Below are positions 8,663 through 16,947 of a stretch of DNA of 64,000 nucleotides, piece by piece. Location: the NCBI RefSeq assembly GCF_947501785.1, contig NZ_CANMXB010000001.1, positions 3,228,501-3,292,500 on the forward strand. The letters are read 5' to 3'. The notes under the pieces were generated by a model. That model was given only the letters and a program-made list of their open reading frames with translations. It was not told the origin of the DNA and did not search any database. The position numbers and the translations under genes were made by a program. Positions within the stretch are counted from its first letter, which is position 1, and each line of letters starts with the position of its first letter. Origin of the DNA: an uncultured Litoreibacter sp. (GTDB lineage: Bacteria > Pseudomonadota > Alphaproteobacteria > Rhodobacterales > Rhodobacteraceae).

Positions 8663-10756
8663 ATGTTTAACCTGCGGACATTGCTGGGACTATTGCTTGC
8701 ATCCGGCATCACGACATTGACCGCTGCGTTCATGCTGCGCAACGATGCGGCGCAAGAAGAAGACCTATTGCGCGCGGAAGCCCTCAACGCCCGTGACCTG
8801 ATTGTTCATGACCTAAAAGTGCGCGTCTCGGCCATTGAAAGGATGGGGCGCCGCATCGCAGGCAGCGACGGGTTGACCGGGGAGCAATTCGATCTGGAAG
8901 CAGACAGCTACCTGCGAGATATGCCGGGCTTCTGGGCGTTGGGCTGGGTGGACACGGATTATGTTCTGCGGCACGGCGCACCGGCACGTGCAGAACGGCT
9001 TGTCGGTGTGTCGCTGGCCGATATCGGCAAGGGACGGCTGGAACTGGCGCAACGCGCCGCGGCCAGCACCATGATTGAACTTAGCCCGCCGGTGATCTTG
9101 AACGGGGACCAGACGATGGGGTTCGTCGGCGCGAAGTCTGTCTGGCGTGGTGATGACTGGATTGGGACCCTGTGGGTTGTGTTCAAAGCGTCAGAATGGA
9201 TCGAAAATCTGTATTTCGGCGCGGGCAGCGACATGATGCGCGACATCAGCTTTGCGGTGATGTTGGACGGAGAACCGATTTATCTGACCCCAGACTTTCA
9301 GGCGTCAGAGGCGCGCAGCGCGACTGCCCCCGCCATCCCGTTTGGCAACAGCAAGCTGTCAGTGCAGGTGAAGGCAACAGAGGCATTCCGTGCCAAATCC
9401 AGCAATAGCCTTACCTATATCGTCTCTGCATTGGTAGGCGTGTTGGCCCTCAGCTCTACCATTGCGGTCTTCGCGCTGCGCGGGTCCATGGTGCAGGGGC
9501 GTCGCGCGGCGCAGGCCAACGAAGACCTGACGCGCACAAACAGAAGGATGCATCTGGAGGTGAGTCAACGCCGCAAGGCGGAGGTCGAGGCCAAGCGTTC
9601 CAGCGCTGCAAAGTCCCAGTTTCTCAGCACCATGAGCCATGAGATCCGCACCCCGATGAATGGGGTTTTGGGGATGGCAGAGTTGTTAAGCAACACAAAG
9701 ATGGAGAAGACCCAGCGCGGCTATGTTGACGCGATCGAACAGTCGGGGCGCGCCTTGATGGTGATGATTTCGGACATGCTGGATTTCTCAAAGTTCGAAT
9801 CAGGCGAGATTGACCTGACGCCGGAGCCCACCGATGTCAGGGCGCTGATTGCCGAAGCCGCCGACATGCTGACCGCGAATGCGGAGAAGAAGGGGCTGCT
9901 TATCCGCTTTTGCCCGGACAACAATCTACCCGCCGAAGGGATGTTCGACCGCGCCTATTTGCGGCAAGTGGCGGTCAACCTGATCCGCAATGCGATCAAA
10001 TTTACAAATGCCGGGGTCATCACCGTTGGCCTGTCCTACGAAGACGGGCTTGTCTTGAAGGTGAAAGACACCGGCATCGGCATAGCGCCCGAAAAAATTA
10101 AAGCGATATTTGAAGAGTTTGAGCAAGCAGATGGCGACACGTCGCGCCCATACGAAGGCACCGGATTGGGCCTGTCGATCGTCGACAGGTTGGTGCGCGC
10201 GATGGATGGCGAGATTGAGGTGAACTCAAAGGTCGGAGAGGGGTCAGAATTTACGCTGCGGCTGCCATGGGACATCCCGGCCAATCCGCTACCGTCGCAC
10301 ACCCGAACGGACGAACCTGCCGCACGGTCTGCCGCCGATTTGAAAGCCGCCAAGGTGCTTCTCGCTGAAGACAACCTGACCAATCAACGCATTGTATCGG
10401 CCTTTCTGCGGGGAACCGTGGACCGACTTGATATTGCCAATGATGGTATTGAGGCGCTTCAGCTGTACCGTAGCGGCGTGTATGATGCGGTTTTGATGGA
10501 TGTGTCCATGCCGAACCGGAACGGGTTCGAGACCACCAAACTTATCCGCCAGCTCGAACGGTACCGGGCGGAACGGACAACCCCGATCATCGGGTTCACC
10601 GCAAATTGCGGCAAGGAGGACCAGCAGAAATGCCGGGAGGCAGGCATGGATGACGTATTGGCGAAACCCGCCACCAAAACCGAGTTGGCCGACCGGCTGG
10701 CGCATTGGGTCGGGCGACCCTCAACGGTTGGCCTGGCTCTGGCCGCAAACGCCTAA
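8663..10756 (+). CDS. Membrane hybrid sensor histidine kinase
   Basis: 697 residues from the ATG at 8663, which has GAGG six bases upstream; ATG 8657 is an alternative. Order of parts: TM1 (about 5-25), a periplasmic sensor region of about 220 residues that looks CHASE-like, TM2 (about 250-272), a short coiled coil, HisKA with phospho-accepting His326 (STMSHEIRTPMNG), HATPase with the N box LRQVAVNLIRNAIKF and G boxes DTGIGI and GTGLGLSIV, then a receiver with phospho-acceptor Asp613 (VLMDVSMP) and the conserved Lys in LAKPATK. All key residues are present. No HPt or output gene is adjacent, so its target is unknown. Confidence 0.9.
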   Translation: MFNLRTLLGLLLASGITTLTAAFMLRNDAAQEEDLLRAEALNARDLIVHDLKVRVSAIERMGRRIAGSDGLTGEQFDLEADSYLRDMPGFWALGWVDTDYVLRHGAPARAERLVGVSLADIGKGRLELAQRAAASTMIELSPPVILNGDQTMGFVGAKSVWRGDDWIGTLWVVFKASEWIENLYFGAGSDMMRDISFAVMLDGEPIYLTPDFQASEARSATAPAIPFGNSKLSVQVKATEAFRAKSSNSLTYIVSALVGVLALSSTIAVFALRGSMVQGRRAAQANEDLTRTNRRMHLEVSQRRKAEVEAKRSSAAKSQFLSTMSHEIRTPMNGVLGMAELLSNTKMEKTQRGYVDAIEQSGRALMVMISDMLDFSKFESGEIDLTPEPTDVRALIAEAADMLTANAEKKGLLIRFCPDNNLPAEGMFDRAYLRQVAVNLIRNAIKFTNAGVITVGLSYEDGLVLKVKDTGIGIAPEKIKAIFEEFEQADGDTSRPYEGTGLGLSIVDRLVRAMDGEIEVNSKVGEGSEFTLRLPWDIPANPLPSHTRTDEPAARSAADLKAAKVLLAEDNLTNQRIVSAFLRGTVDRLDIANDGIEALQLYRSGVYDAVLMDVSMPNRNGFETTKLIRQLERYRAERTTPIIGFTANCGKEDQQKCREAGMDDVLAKPATKTELADRLAHWVGRPSTVGLALAANA

Positions 10757-10776
10757 CCGAGGGTTGCGCGGCGGGC

Positions 10777-10812
10777 CCAAAAGAAAGGGCCGCTGACAGC
10801 GCAGCGACCCTT
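10777..10812 (-). terminator. Strong Rho-independent terminator, minus strand
   Basis: Read on the minus strand, AAGGGTCGCTG and CAGCGGCCCTT form an 11-bp stem (one G-T pair) around a 6-nt loop (stem arms 10785-10795 and 10802-10812), followed by TTCTTTT. It lies between the hybrid kinase and the short ORF at 10881-10937, so it would end a short minus-strand transcript. Confidence 0.8.
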
Positions 10813-10880
10813 CCGAGATCTGATGGAGGTGGGGTCAAATGGAAAGACCTGGTACCTCGGTGTGGTTCAGGGGACTGCCC

Positions 10881-10937
10881 CTAAAAGCGCACCTCCGCAC
10901 CTTGTTTGACACCTTGCTCCAATATCACTCTAGACAT
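10881..10937 (-). CDS. Candidate 18-residue leader or small ORF within a structured transcript
   Basis: ATG at 10937 is preceded by the near-perfect Shine-Dalgarno sequence AAAGGAGGTGTCC. The frame reads MSRVILEQGVKQGAEVRF and stops at TAG (10881-10883). A GGGG-CAGT-CCCC hairpin starts at the stop codon. Further downstream, CACCTCC (plus-strand 10825-10831) is complementary both to the GGAGGTG of the SD (10941-10947) and to a second GGAGGTG inside the ORF (10890-10896). A strong terminator follows at 10777-10812. No family is recognised. It could be a small protein, a leader peptide, or an sRNA whose SD-like segment is incidental. Confidence 0.45.
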   Translation of the reverse strand: MSRVILEQGVKQGAEVRF

Positions 10938-11006
10938 GGACACCTCCTTTCTCTGGTTGCTGTTACCAAGGATGGTGCCACATCTTGTGCATAACTCAAG
11001 AGATTT

Positions 11007-11633
11007 TTACGCGTGCCCTTGTGAAAATTTTGTAACGAACATGCGGAACGGGACCAAAGCCACAAGCGCGACGCCGAGTTTGACGCCCCAGTCCGCAATC
11101 GCCAGGGACACCCAAAGAGGCAAAACAGGGCCTTGTCCAAGCAAGGGAACGGCCTCCCATGACCAGCTGATAGCGGCATCCGCGCCGGCGCCGAAAAACG
11201 TGACAGAGGCGGAAAAAGCAAGGGTGAAGAAAATTGCGGTGTCGACGGTGGAGCCGATCAGAGTGGAGGCCAACGGCGCTTTCCACCACGCGCCGGCGCG
11301 CAGCTTGTCAAAGATTGAAACGTCCAACATCTGCGCAGTCAGGAAGGCAATGGCGGAGGCCACGGCGATGCGCAGCGGCACGGCAGGCCCAAATTCCAGC
11401 ATGATTTGCGACCCGATCAGCGAGCAGAGGATGCCGACGACAAACCCAACAAATACAACACGCCGTGCGGCGGAGACGCCGTAGATGCGGTTCATCACAT
11501 CGGTGATCAGAAACGCGATCGGGTAGGTGAACGCCCCCCATGTCAGCCAGTTGCCGAACAGGAATTGCACAAGGACGTTTGAGGCAACCACAACGGCGGC
11601 CATGGCAAGAATGCCGGGGAGAAGACGTGTCAT
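11007..11633 (-). CDS. yhhQ: VUT-family membrane transporter, YhhQ-like (queuosine precursor)
   Basis: 208 residues from the ATG at 11633, with about six hydrophobic segments. The family-typical segment FAFLITDVMNRIYG-like (here FLITDVMNRIYGVSAARRVV) and the LDVSIFDKLR and GSTVDTAIFF motifs place it in the vitamin-uptake-like VUT/YhhQ group. In E. coli, YhhQ imports the queuosine precursors preQ0/preQ1. No PreQ1 riboswitch was recognised upstream, so the substrate rests on family membership. The in-frame extension to 11813 has poor composition and was not used. Confidence 0.85.
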   Translation of the reverse strand: MTRLLPGILAMAAVVVASNVLVQFLFGNWLTWGAFTYPIAFLITDVMNRIYGVSAARRVVFVGFVVGILCSLIGSQIMLEFGPAVPLRIAVASAIAFLTAQMLDVSIFDKLRAGAWWKAPLASTLIGSTVDTAIFFTLAFSASVTFFGAGADAAISWSWEAVPLLGQGPVLPLWVSLAIADWGVKLGVALVALVPFRMFVTKFSQGHA

Positions 11634-11888
11634 ATCAGGGTTTCCGTTTTGACAAGGTGGCGGAGAACTTGGATTACCGGCGCGGTCTAGGGGATGCGCG
11701 GGCGGTGCGCAAGGATTGTTTAGGGCCCCGAAAATTGCGTGCAGCTGGCCGGCTCCGTCGGGATCTAGGGGCGCTGCCCCCGGCTGCGCCTCCCCCGGGA
11801 TATTTTTGAACATGGGAAAATGAGCATCTTACCTCTTTTTGTTCGGGACCGGCGGGCTAGGTTGTATGCCACGAATAAGGAGACCCCG

Positions 11889-12368
11889 ATGAGTGACCCT
11901 GAAGATGTGATCAACTGGCGGCGCCATGACGCCAGGTTGACCAGCTCCGGCCAGCCCACCGAGGCGCAGCTGGCGCAAATCAAAGCGCTGGGCGTGGCAG
12001 ACGTGATAAACCTTGGGCCTCATAGCAACAAAGGCGCATTGGATGACGAGGCGGGGACGCTAGCCGAGCTTGGCATGCGCTACACCTACATCCCTGTCGA
12101 TTTCGAGGCCCCGACATCGCAGGATTTTGACGCGTTTTGCGCCGCAATGGACCGGCTGCGCGATGCGCCGGTGCACGTGCATTGCATATACAACGCCCGC
12201 GTTTCAGCGTTTTTCTACCGCTATGCGAAAGAAGGGCTTGGCGGCGAAGTGGATCAGGCCTTTGCCCGAACGGACAGTATCTGGCGGCCCGGCGGGGTCT
12301 GGGCACGGTTCATCGGCAAGGCCGACGATGCCCCTCTTCCCAACCGTTACGCGGGCGAAGATTACTGA
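11889..12368 (+). CDS. Protein tyrosine phosphatase-like protein
   Basis: 159 residues from the ATG at 11889, with AAGGAG upstream. The domain matches the small DUF442/dual-specificity phosphatase-like group: INLGP-HSNKGA early, YIPVDFEAPT, then the Cys loop VHVHCIYNARVSAFFYRY. The loop has C-X4-R rather than the standard C-X5-R and lacks the usual glycine, which looks like a family feature but makes phosphatase activity uncertain. It is divergent from the yhhQ gene and has no operon partner of known function. Substrate is unknown. Confidence 0.65.
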   Translation: MSDPEDVINWRRHDARLTSSGQPTEAQLAQIKALGVADVINLGPHSNKGALDDEAGTLAELGMRYTYIPVDFEAPTSQDFDAFCAAMDRLRDAPVHVHCIYNARVSAFFYRYAKEGLGGEVDQAFARTDSIWRPGGVWARFIGKADDAPLPNRYAGEDY

Positions 12369-12450
12369 GCCGCCAAATTGGGGCTGCGTGCCATGGCCGG
12401 TTTTGTGCTAATCTTGCGCGATGTTGCGATTGACGAGAGAGACCAGAGCC

Positions 12451-12675
12451 ATGCGGACCCCGACGAGCAGAGGAAAGAAGAAGGAAGCACCGATCAGGCG
12501 TCAATGCCACCGATGCAGCGGCACAGGGCTATCGCCGTGCCGCATTTGTTCAGGCTCGGGGAAGGTCATCAAAGGGTATGACCAGAATGGCGGCCCAAAA
12601 TTTGGCATGTGCACAGGATGCATGGGCCGCAAGACCGGCCGATGCCCCACCTGCGGCGGCGAAAGGTTTCTATAG
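12451..12675 (+). CDS. Small DnaJ-type zinc-ribbon protein
   Basis: 74 residues from ATG 12451 (an upstream ATG at 12421 would add 10). After a basic N-terminus it carries four CxxC units: CHRCSGTG, CRICSGSG, CTGCMG and CPTCGG. The CxxCxGxG type is the zinc-binding repeat of the DnaJ cysteine-rich domain, which binds two Zn ions and unfolded protein. There is no J domain. Stand-alone proteins of this kind are known, but no function can be assigned. It is convergent with the aminotransferase gene, 9 bp apart. Confidence 0.6.
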   Translation: MRTPTSRGKKKEAPIRRQCHRCSGTGLSPCRICSGSGKVIKGYDQNGGPKFGMCTGCMGRKTGRCPTCGGERFL

Positions 12676-12684
12676 AAGCGGGGC

Positions 12685-13869
12685 CTAGACCCCGGCTTCG
12701 ACGATAGCGTCGGCCAAAGTGGGGATCGTCGCCTCGTTCAGGCCCGCGATATTCATGCGGCTGTCGCCGACCATGTAGATGCCGTGGCTGACGCGCATAG
12801 CCTCGACCTGTTCCGGCGTCGCCCCGATGCGGGAGAACATGCCGCGGTGATCGGCGATGAAACCGAAGCGGTCAGACCCAGTACGTTTTTGCAACGTGGT
12901 CGCCAGCATCTGGCGTAGTTTCAGCATTCCGGTGCGCACGTCCTCCAGTTCCGCTGCCCAATCGGCGCGCAACGCGGGGTCTGTCAGGATCATCGTCACC
13001 AGCCGCGCGCCGTGATCGGGCGGGAAGGAGAAGTTCTGACGGTTCAGGAAGGCCAGCGTCTTTTGGTTGAGATCGGTTTTAGCCGTGTCTTGCGCGATGG
13101 CCATCAGGATGCCGACCCGTTCGCGGTAGACGCCAAAATTCTTTGAGCAGCTTGCACCGATCAGCAATTCCGGCTGGGTTTTGGCAAGGTGGCGCACGCC
13201 ATAAGCGTCGGCCTCCAGCCCGTCTCCAAAGCCCTGATAGGCGATGTCGACGAAGGGGATCAGCCCTTTGGCCAGCAGCAGATCCGCGATCTCCTGCCAT
13301 TGCTGCGCATTCAGGTTGGCGCCGGTCGGGTTGTGGCAGCAACCATGCAGCAGCACCACGTCACCGGGTTTTGCGTTCGACAGATCTGTCAGCATGCCGT
13401 TGAAATCGACTGCGCGGGCCGCCTCGTCGAAATAGCGGTATTCGGCCATGTTCATGCCGAGATATTTGATAATCGACGGGTGGTTCGGCCATGTGGGCGC
13501 GGAAATCCAGACAGTCGCATCGGGGGAAGCCATCCCGATCAATTCCAACCCCTGACGGATCGCACCAGTGCCACCGGGCGTTGCAGCGGCAGCGAAGTTT
13601 TCGACCGCCACGGTTTCGCCAAGGATCAGGTCCCGCATGGCGTGGTGAAAATTCACGTCTCCAACGAGGCCGGTGTAGGATTTGGTGTCTTCGACTTCCC
13701 ACAGCCGCTTTTCCGCCTCTTTGACGGCGCGCATGATCGGGGTCAGCCCGGTGGCGTCTTTATAGACGCCGACGCCAAGATCGACCTTGGCCTCGCGCGG
13801 GTCGGCCTTGTAGGCGGCCATGAGCGCCAGAATTTTATCTGCGGGTTGCGGCTGAAGGTTTTCGAGCAT
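12685..13869 (-). CDS. tyrB: Aromatic/aspartate amino acid aminotransferase (class I)
   Basis: 394 residues, the standard length. It has the AspC/TyrB pattern: DLGVGVYKD near residue 30, TPGGTGAIRQG, HGCCHNPTGAN, DIAYQGFGDGLEAD, and the PLP lysine Lys243 in SCSKNFGVYRERVG. C-terminal GDSRMNIAGL carries the substrate carboxylate arginine. The enzyme transfers amino groups between 2-oxoglutarate and aspartate or aromatic amino acids. It lies 3 bp downstream of sseA, so the pair is probably one transcript. Whether aromatic or aspartate substrates dominate cannot be decided by eye. Confidence 0.88.
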   Translation of the reverse strand: MLENLQPQPADKILALMAAYKADPREAKVDLGVGVYKDATGLTPIMRAVKEAEKRLWEVEDTKSYTGLVGDVNFHHAMRDLILGETVAVENFAAAATPGGTGAIRQGLELIGMASPDATVWISAPTWPNHPSIIKYLGMNMAEYRYFDEAARAVDFNGMLTDLSNAKPGDVVLLHGCCHNPTGANLNAQQWQEIADLLLAKGLIPFVDIAYQGFGDGLEADAYGVRHLAKTQPELLIGASCSKNFGVYRERVGILMAIAQDTAKTDLNQKTLAFLNRQNFSFPPDHGARLVTMILTDPALRADWAAELEDVRTGMLKLRQMLATTLQKRTGSDRFGFIADHRGMFSRIGATPEQVEAMRVSHGIYMVGDSRMNIAGLNEATIPTLADAIVEAGV

Positions 13870-13872
13870 GTC

Positions 13873-14721
13873 TTATCCGGTTTCGATTGGAAGTTGGTCA
13901 AACTGGCCCCATTCGGCCCATGACCCGTCATAAAGGGAGTGGTTGCGGTGGCCAATGCGTTCCAGCGCGAGTGAGAGGATTGCCGCCGTCACCCCCGACC
14001 CGCAGGTGGTGATGACGGGCTTGGTCAGGTCCGCGCCGGAGGCTTCGAACATGGTTTTCAGCTGCGGGATAGCTTTCATGGTGCCATCATCATTCAAAAG
14101 CGTGGCGTAATGCACATTGGTCGATCCGGGGATATGGCCGGCGCGCAGACCCGCACGTGGTTCAGGCTCAGAACCCGCAAACCGCGCCGGGCCGCGCGCA
14201 TCAAGAATAGCGTGATCGCCCAGCTTGGCGGCGGCGGCCACCTGGGTCACGTCACGCACCAGATGGGCCTGGCGTTGCACGGTCATGTGGCGTTCTTTCA
14301 GCATCGGTGGCAGGTCTTCCGTCTCGCGCCCCTCTGCGACCCATTTGGGATACCCGCCGTCCAGCACCGCAATGTCGGTCTTGCCCATCAACCGGAACAG
14401 CCACCACACGCGTGCGGCAGAGAACATGCCTGCCCCGTCATAGACAACCACCTGATGCCCGTCGCCGACGCCCATGGCACGCAGGCGGGACATGAATTTT
14501 TCGACCGGCGGGGCCATGTGTGGCAGCGACGACCGCGTGTCCGAAATCTCGTCAATATCGAAAAACCGTGCGCCGGTGATGTGGCCGCGATCGTATTCGG
14601 CCTTCGGGTCGCGGTTCATGTCGGGCAGGTACCATGACGCGTCGATGACGCGCAGATCGGGGTCCTTGATATGCTTGGCCAGCCAGTCGGTGCTTACGAG
14701 GGTTTGCGGGTCGTCGGACAT
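13873..14721 (-). CDS. sseA: 3-mercaptopyruvate sulfurtransferase
   Basis: 282 residues comprising two rhodanese domains (about 8-130 and 160-280). The active loop in the second domain is TTCGSGVTAA with catalytic Cys240. CGSGVTA is the loop that separates mercaptopyruvate sulfurtransferases from thiosulfate sulfurtransferases (CRKGVTA). It transfers sulfur from 3-mercaptopyruvate to thiols or cyanide. Downstream, 3 bp away, is an aminotransferase that could form mercaptopyruvate from cysteine by transamination, so the two may act in cysteine catabolism (inference). Confidence 0.9.
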   Translation of the reverse strand: MSDDPQTLVSTDWLAKHIKDPDLRVIDASWYLPDMNRDPKAEYDRGHITGARFFDIDEISDTRSSLPHMAPPVEKFMSRLRAMGVGDGHQVVVYDGAGMFSAARVWWLFRLMGKTDIAVLDGGYPKWVAEGRETEDLPPMLKERHMTVQRQAHLVRDVTQVAAAAKLGDHAILDARGPARFAGSEPEPRAGLRAGHIPGSTNVHYATLLNDDGTMKAIPQLKTMFEASGADLTKPVITTCGSGVTAAILSLALERIGHRNHSLYDGSWAEWGQFDQLPIETG

Positions 14722-14777
14722 GTCTCACCTGCCATGTTGGGTCAGGGTCGAGTGGTATATTGAGGGCGGCAGGGAGT

Positions 14778-15023
14778 CTAGCAGGCGCTGCGGTTCAGAA
14801 AGAAGCTTATGCAGATCATAGCGGACAGCGGGATAATGAGGCTTAAACCCACTACAATCAAATCAGGCTCTATGACCTTCGCAAGAAAGACTGCGCTCCC
14901 TGCGCTGAGGACGGCTCCTAGAAAAGTGTTGGCAATGAATCCCAAATGGAGGGGCTTAAGGACCACTGCAGTCAGATTGCATAGAATGACGGCTGTGCAG
15001 GCAAGAACAACGAATGGCAACAC
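14778..15023 (-). CDS. Small membrane protein, unknown function
   Basis: 81 residues with about three hydrophobic segments (near 1-20, 28-50 and 53-76) and a short Cys-terminated tail. It begins 3 bp after the smpB stop on the same strand, which supports translation within the dapA-GNAT-smpB operon. Base composition is clearly more A/T-rich than the neighbours, which may reflect its membrane content or a recent arrival. No family is recognised. Confidence 0.55.
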   Translation of the reverse strand: MLPFVVLACTAVILCNLTAVVLKPLHLGFIANTFLGAVLSAGSAVFLAKVIEPDLIVVGLSLIIPLSAMICISFFLNRSAC

Positions 15024-15026
15024 GCG

Positions 15027-15500
15027 CTAATGCTCCTTCATCAGCCGCGCCTTCTGGCGGCTCCAGTCGCGCTTGGCTGACGTCTCGCGCTTGTCGTGGT
15101 TCTTCTTACCTTTGGCGATGCCGATCTTCATTTTGGCAAGCCCCTTGTGGTTGAAATACAAGACCAGCGGCACCAGCGTCATGCCCTCGCGTTGGGTGGC
15201 CGACCACAGCTTGACCAGCTCCTTCTTGGAGACCAGCAATTTGCGGCGGCGGCGTTCTTCATGCTGGAAGGTCTTGGCCTGCGCGTAGGGGGGGATGTAG
15301 CTGTTGACCAGCCACAGCTCGTTGTCTTCGACGGCGGCGTAGCATTCGGTGATCTGCGCCTTGCCGGTGCGCAGGGATTTGACCTCGGACCCTTCAAGCA
15401 GCATGCCGCATTCTATGTCATCCTCGATGGCATAGTCGTAGCGCGCGCGACGGTTCTCCGCGATCACCTTGTAGTTTGGATTTTGGTCTTTCTTGGCCAT
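15027..15500 (-). CDS. smpB: SsrA-binding protein SmpB
   Basis: 157 residues from ATG 15500. Family landmarks: [13 protein letters not shown] at the start, [41 protein letters not shown], and a basic C-terminal tail after GKKNHDKRE that in the family reaches into the ribosome decoding site. SmpB carries tmRNA to stalled ribosomes. Its ATG overlaps the stop of the upstream GNAT gene by one base (TGATG). No ssrA gene was recognised in this window. Confidence 0.96.
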   Translation of the reverse strand: MAKKDQNPNYKVIAENRRARYDYAIEDDIECGMLLEGSEVKSLRTGKAQITECYAAVEDNELWLVNSYIPPYAQAKTFQHEERRRRKLLVSKKELVKLWSATQREGMTLVPLVLYFNHKGLAKMKIGIAKGKKNHDKRETSAKRDWSRQKARLMKEH

Positions 15501-15922
15501 CAGCTGGATATAGGCGCTCGGGTCATGCAGCACAACATGAGGCCAGCTTCTTCGTGCATGCGGGTGCCGGTCTGGCGGAAGGCGTGTTTGGCATAGAAAG
15601 CGCGGGCTGGGGTGTTGGCCTCGAACACCTCCAGCGATTGCGCGTCTTGGCTGCCCAGCAAGGCCGCGCCCAGCCCCATACGTTGCTCAAACGGGTGCAC
15701 GAACAACGCGGCGACCTCGGTGCCGAGCATCGAGATGAAGCCCTGTATTTGGCCGTTCTCGGCCACGGTGGTTTGCACCTTGGGCAGGTAGCTTTGTCGG
15801 ATGTTGGTTAGCTCCGCGAGGATAAAGCGTTCCGGCAGCTTGGGGGAGGCGGAACGAATTGCGGCCTCCCAACAGGTCAGGAGGCCGCTTAGATCGTCGT
15901 CGCTGTAGGGACGCAGGATCAG
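15500..15922 (-). CDS. GNAT-family N-acetyltransferase, probable CTG start
   Basis: 140 residues. The fold is visible from [21 protein letters not shown], through [20 protein letters not shown] (acetyl-CoA loop, motif A), to [23 protein letters not shown] (motif B). No ATG, GTG or TTG lies in frame near the true N-terminus; further upstream the frame is antisense-like noise over dapA. The CTG at 15922 overlaps the dapA stop as CTGA, exactly like the ATGA overlaps elsewhere in this window, so CTG is the likely start. It is second in dapA-GNAT-smpB. Substrate is unknown; the YhbS/RimI-like motifs do not settle it. Confidence 0.75.
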   Translation of the reverse strand: MILRPYSDDDLSGLLTCWEAAIRSASPKLPERFILAELTNIRQSYLPKVQTTVAENGQIQGFISMLGTEVAALFVHPFEQRMGLGAALLGSQDAQSLEVFEANTPARAFYAKHAFRQTGTRMHEEAGLMLCCMTRAPISS

Positions 15923-16791
15923 TTGATCAGGCCCGCATGGCGCATCGCCGCCTTGATCTTGGCTTTGGTGCTGTCTTCCAGGCCCACATGCGGCAGCCGC
16001 ACCTCGTCGGAACATTTGCCAAGGACCGACGCACCGTATTTTGCGCCGATGAGGCCGGGCTCGGTGAAGATGGCTTCGTGCAGCGGCATCAACTTGTCTT
16101 GGTAGGTCAGCGCCTTGGCGTAGTCGCCAGCGGCCAAAGCGTTCTGAAATTCGGCGCAGAGCTTCGGGGCCACGTTCGCGGTCACCGAAATGCAGCCGAC
16201 CCCGCCATGCGCAAAGAACCCCAGCGCAGAGGCGTCTTCTGCCGACATCTGGCAGAAGTCTTCGCCACACAGAGCGCGTTGCTGTGACACCCGCGCCATG
16301 TCGGCGGTGCTGTCTTTGACGCCGATGATCATCGGGTGTTTCGCCAACTCACCCATTGTCTCGGGCGTCATGTCGATGACGGAACGTCCGGGGATGTTAT
16401 AGATGAAAATCGGCAGGCCGATCTCGGCGGCGGCCAGGTAATGCGCGATCAACCCGCGCTGCGTGGGTTTGTTGTAATATGGCGTGACCACCAACGCGGC
16501 ATCCGCGCCGACGGCTTTGGCATGTTCCACCAGCCGCACGGTTTCCGCCGTGTTGTTGGACCCGGCACCTGCGATTACCGGGAAACGTCCGGCGGAGGCT
16601 TTGACCACGGTTTCAACCACCGCGTCATGCTCATCATGCGTCAGCGTAGGGCTTTCGCCGGTTGTGCCCATTGGCACCAGCCCGTGCGAGCCTTGTTCAA
16701 CATGCCAGTCTACCAAGTGTTTGAGCGCGTCAAAATCCACTGCGCCGTTTGCGAACGGCGTGATCAGCGCGGGCATAGATCCCTTAAACAT
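15919..16791 (-). CDS. dapA: 4-hydroxy-tetrahydrodipicolinate synthase
   Basis: 290 residues from ATG 16791. Diagnostic residues of DapA are present: GTTGESPTL (the pyruvate-binding Thr pair), Tyr131 in YNIPGRS, and Schiff-base Lys159 in GVKDSTAD. It condenses pyruvate with aspartate semialdehyde to start the diaminopimelate/lysine branch that feeds peptidoglycan. It is the first gene of a minus-strand operon and is divergent from the lytic transglycosylase gene, 156 bp away. Related pyruvate aldolases exist, but the spacing and the YNIPGRS motif favour DapA. Confidence 0.93.
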   Translation of the reverse strand: MFKGSMPALITPFANGAVDFDALKHLVDWHVEQGSHGLVPMGTTGESPTLTHDEHDAVVETVVKASAGRFPVIAGAGSNNTAETVRLVEHAKAVGADAALVVTPYYNKPTQRGLIAHYLAAAEIGLPIFIYNIPGRSVIDMTPETMGELAKHPMIIGVKDSTADMARVSQQRALCGEDFCQMSAEDASALGFFAHGGVGCISVTANVAPKLCAEFQNALAAGDYAKALTYQDKLMPLHEAIFTEPGLIGAKYGASVLGKCSDEVRLPHVGLEDSTKAKIKAAMRHAGLIN

Positions 16792-16947
16792 GACACGTAC
16801 TCCTTGGTTTCTAGTGACAAAGGCCGGATAGACTCGGCGGAACCTAGCCGCAAGCAAGTTTGTTGCCAAGTTTGTGTGTTTGCTGGGCCGCGTTTGGACG
16901 CTAAGTTACATGGCTCAAGGCGTTTTATCCGTTGGTGGGAGGGGCAT

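Noticed and set aside
10906-11484. Plus-strand frame opposite yhhQ and the short-ORF transcript
   Set aside because: It is antisense to the transporter gene, and the translation is Thr/Ser/Ala-rich noise.
16336-16947. In-frame upstream extension of the lytic transglycosylase
   Set aside because: It is antisense to dapA; starting at GTG 16948 gives a ribosome site and a signal peptide.
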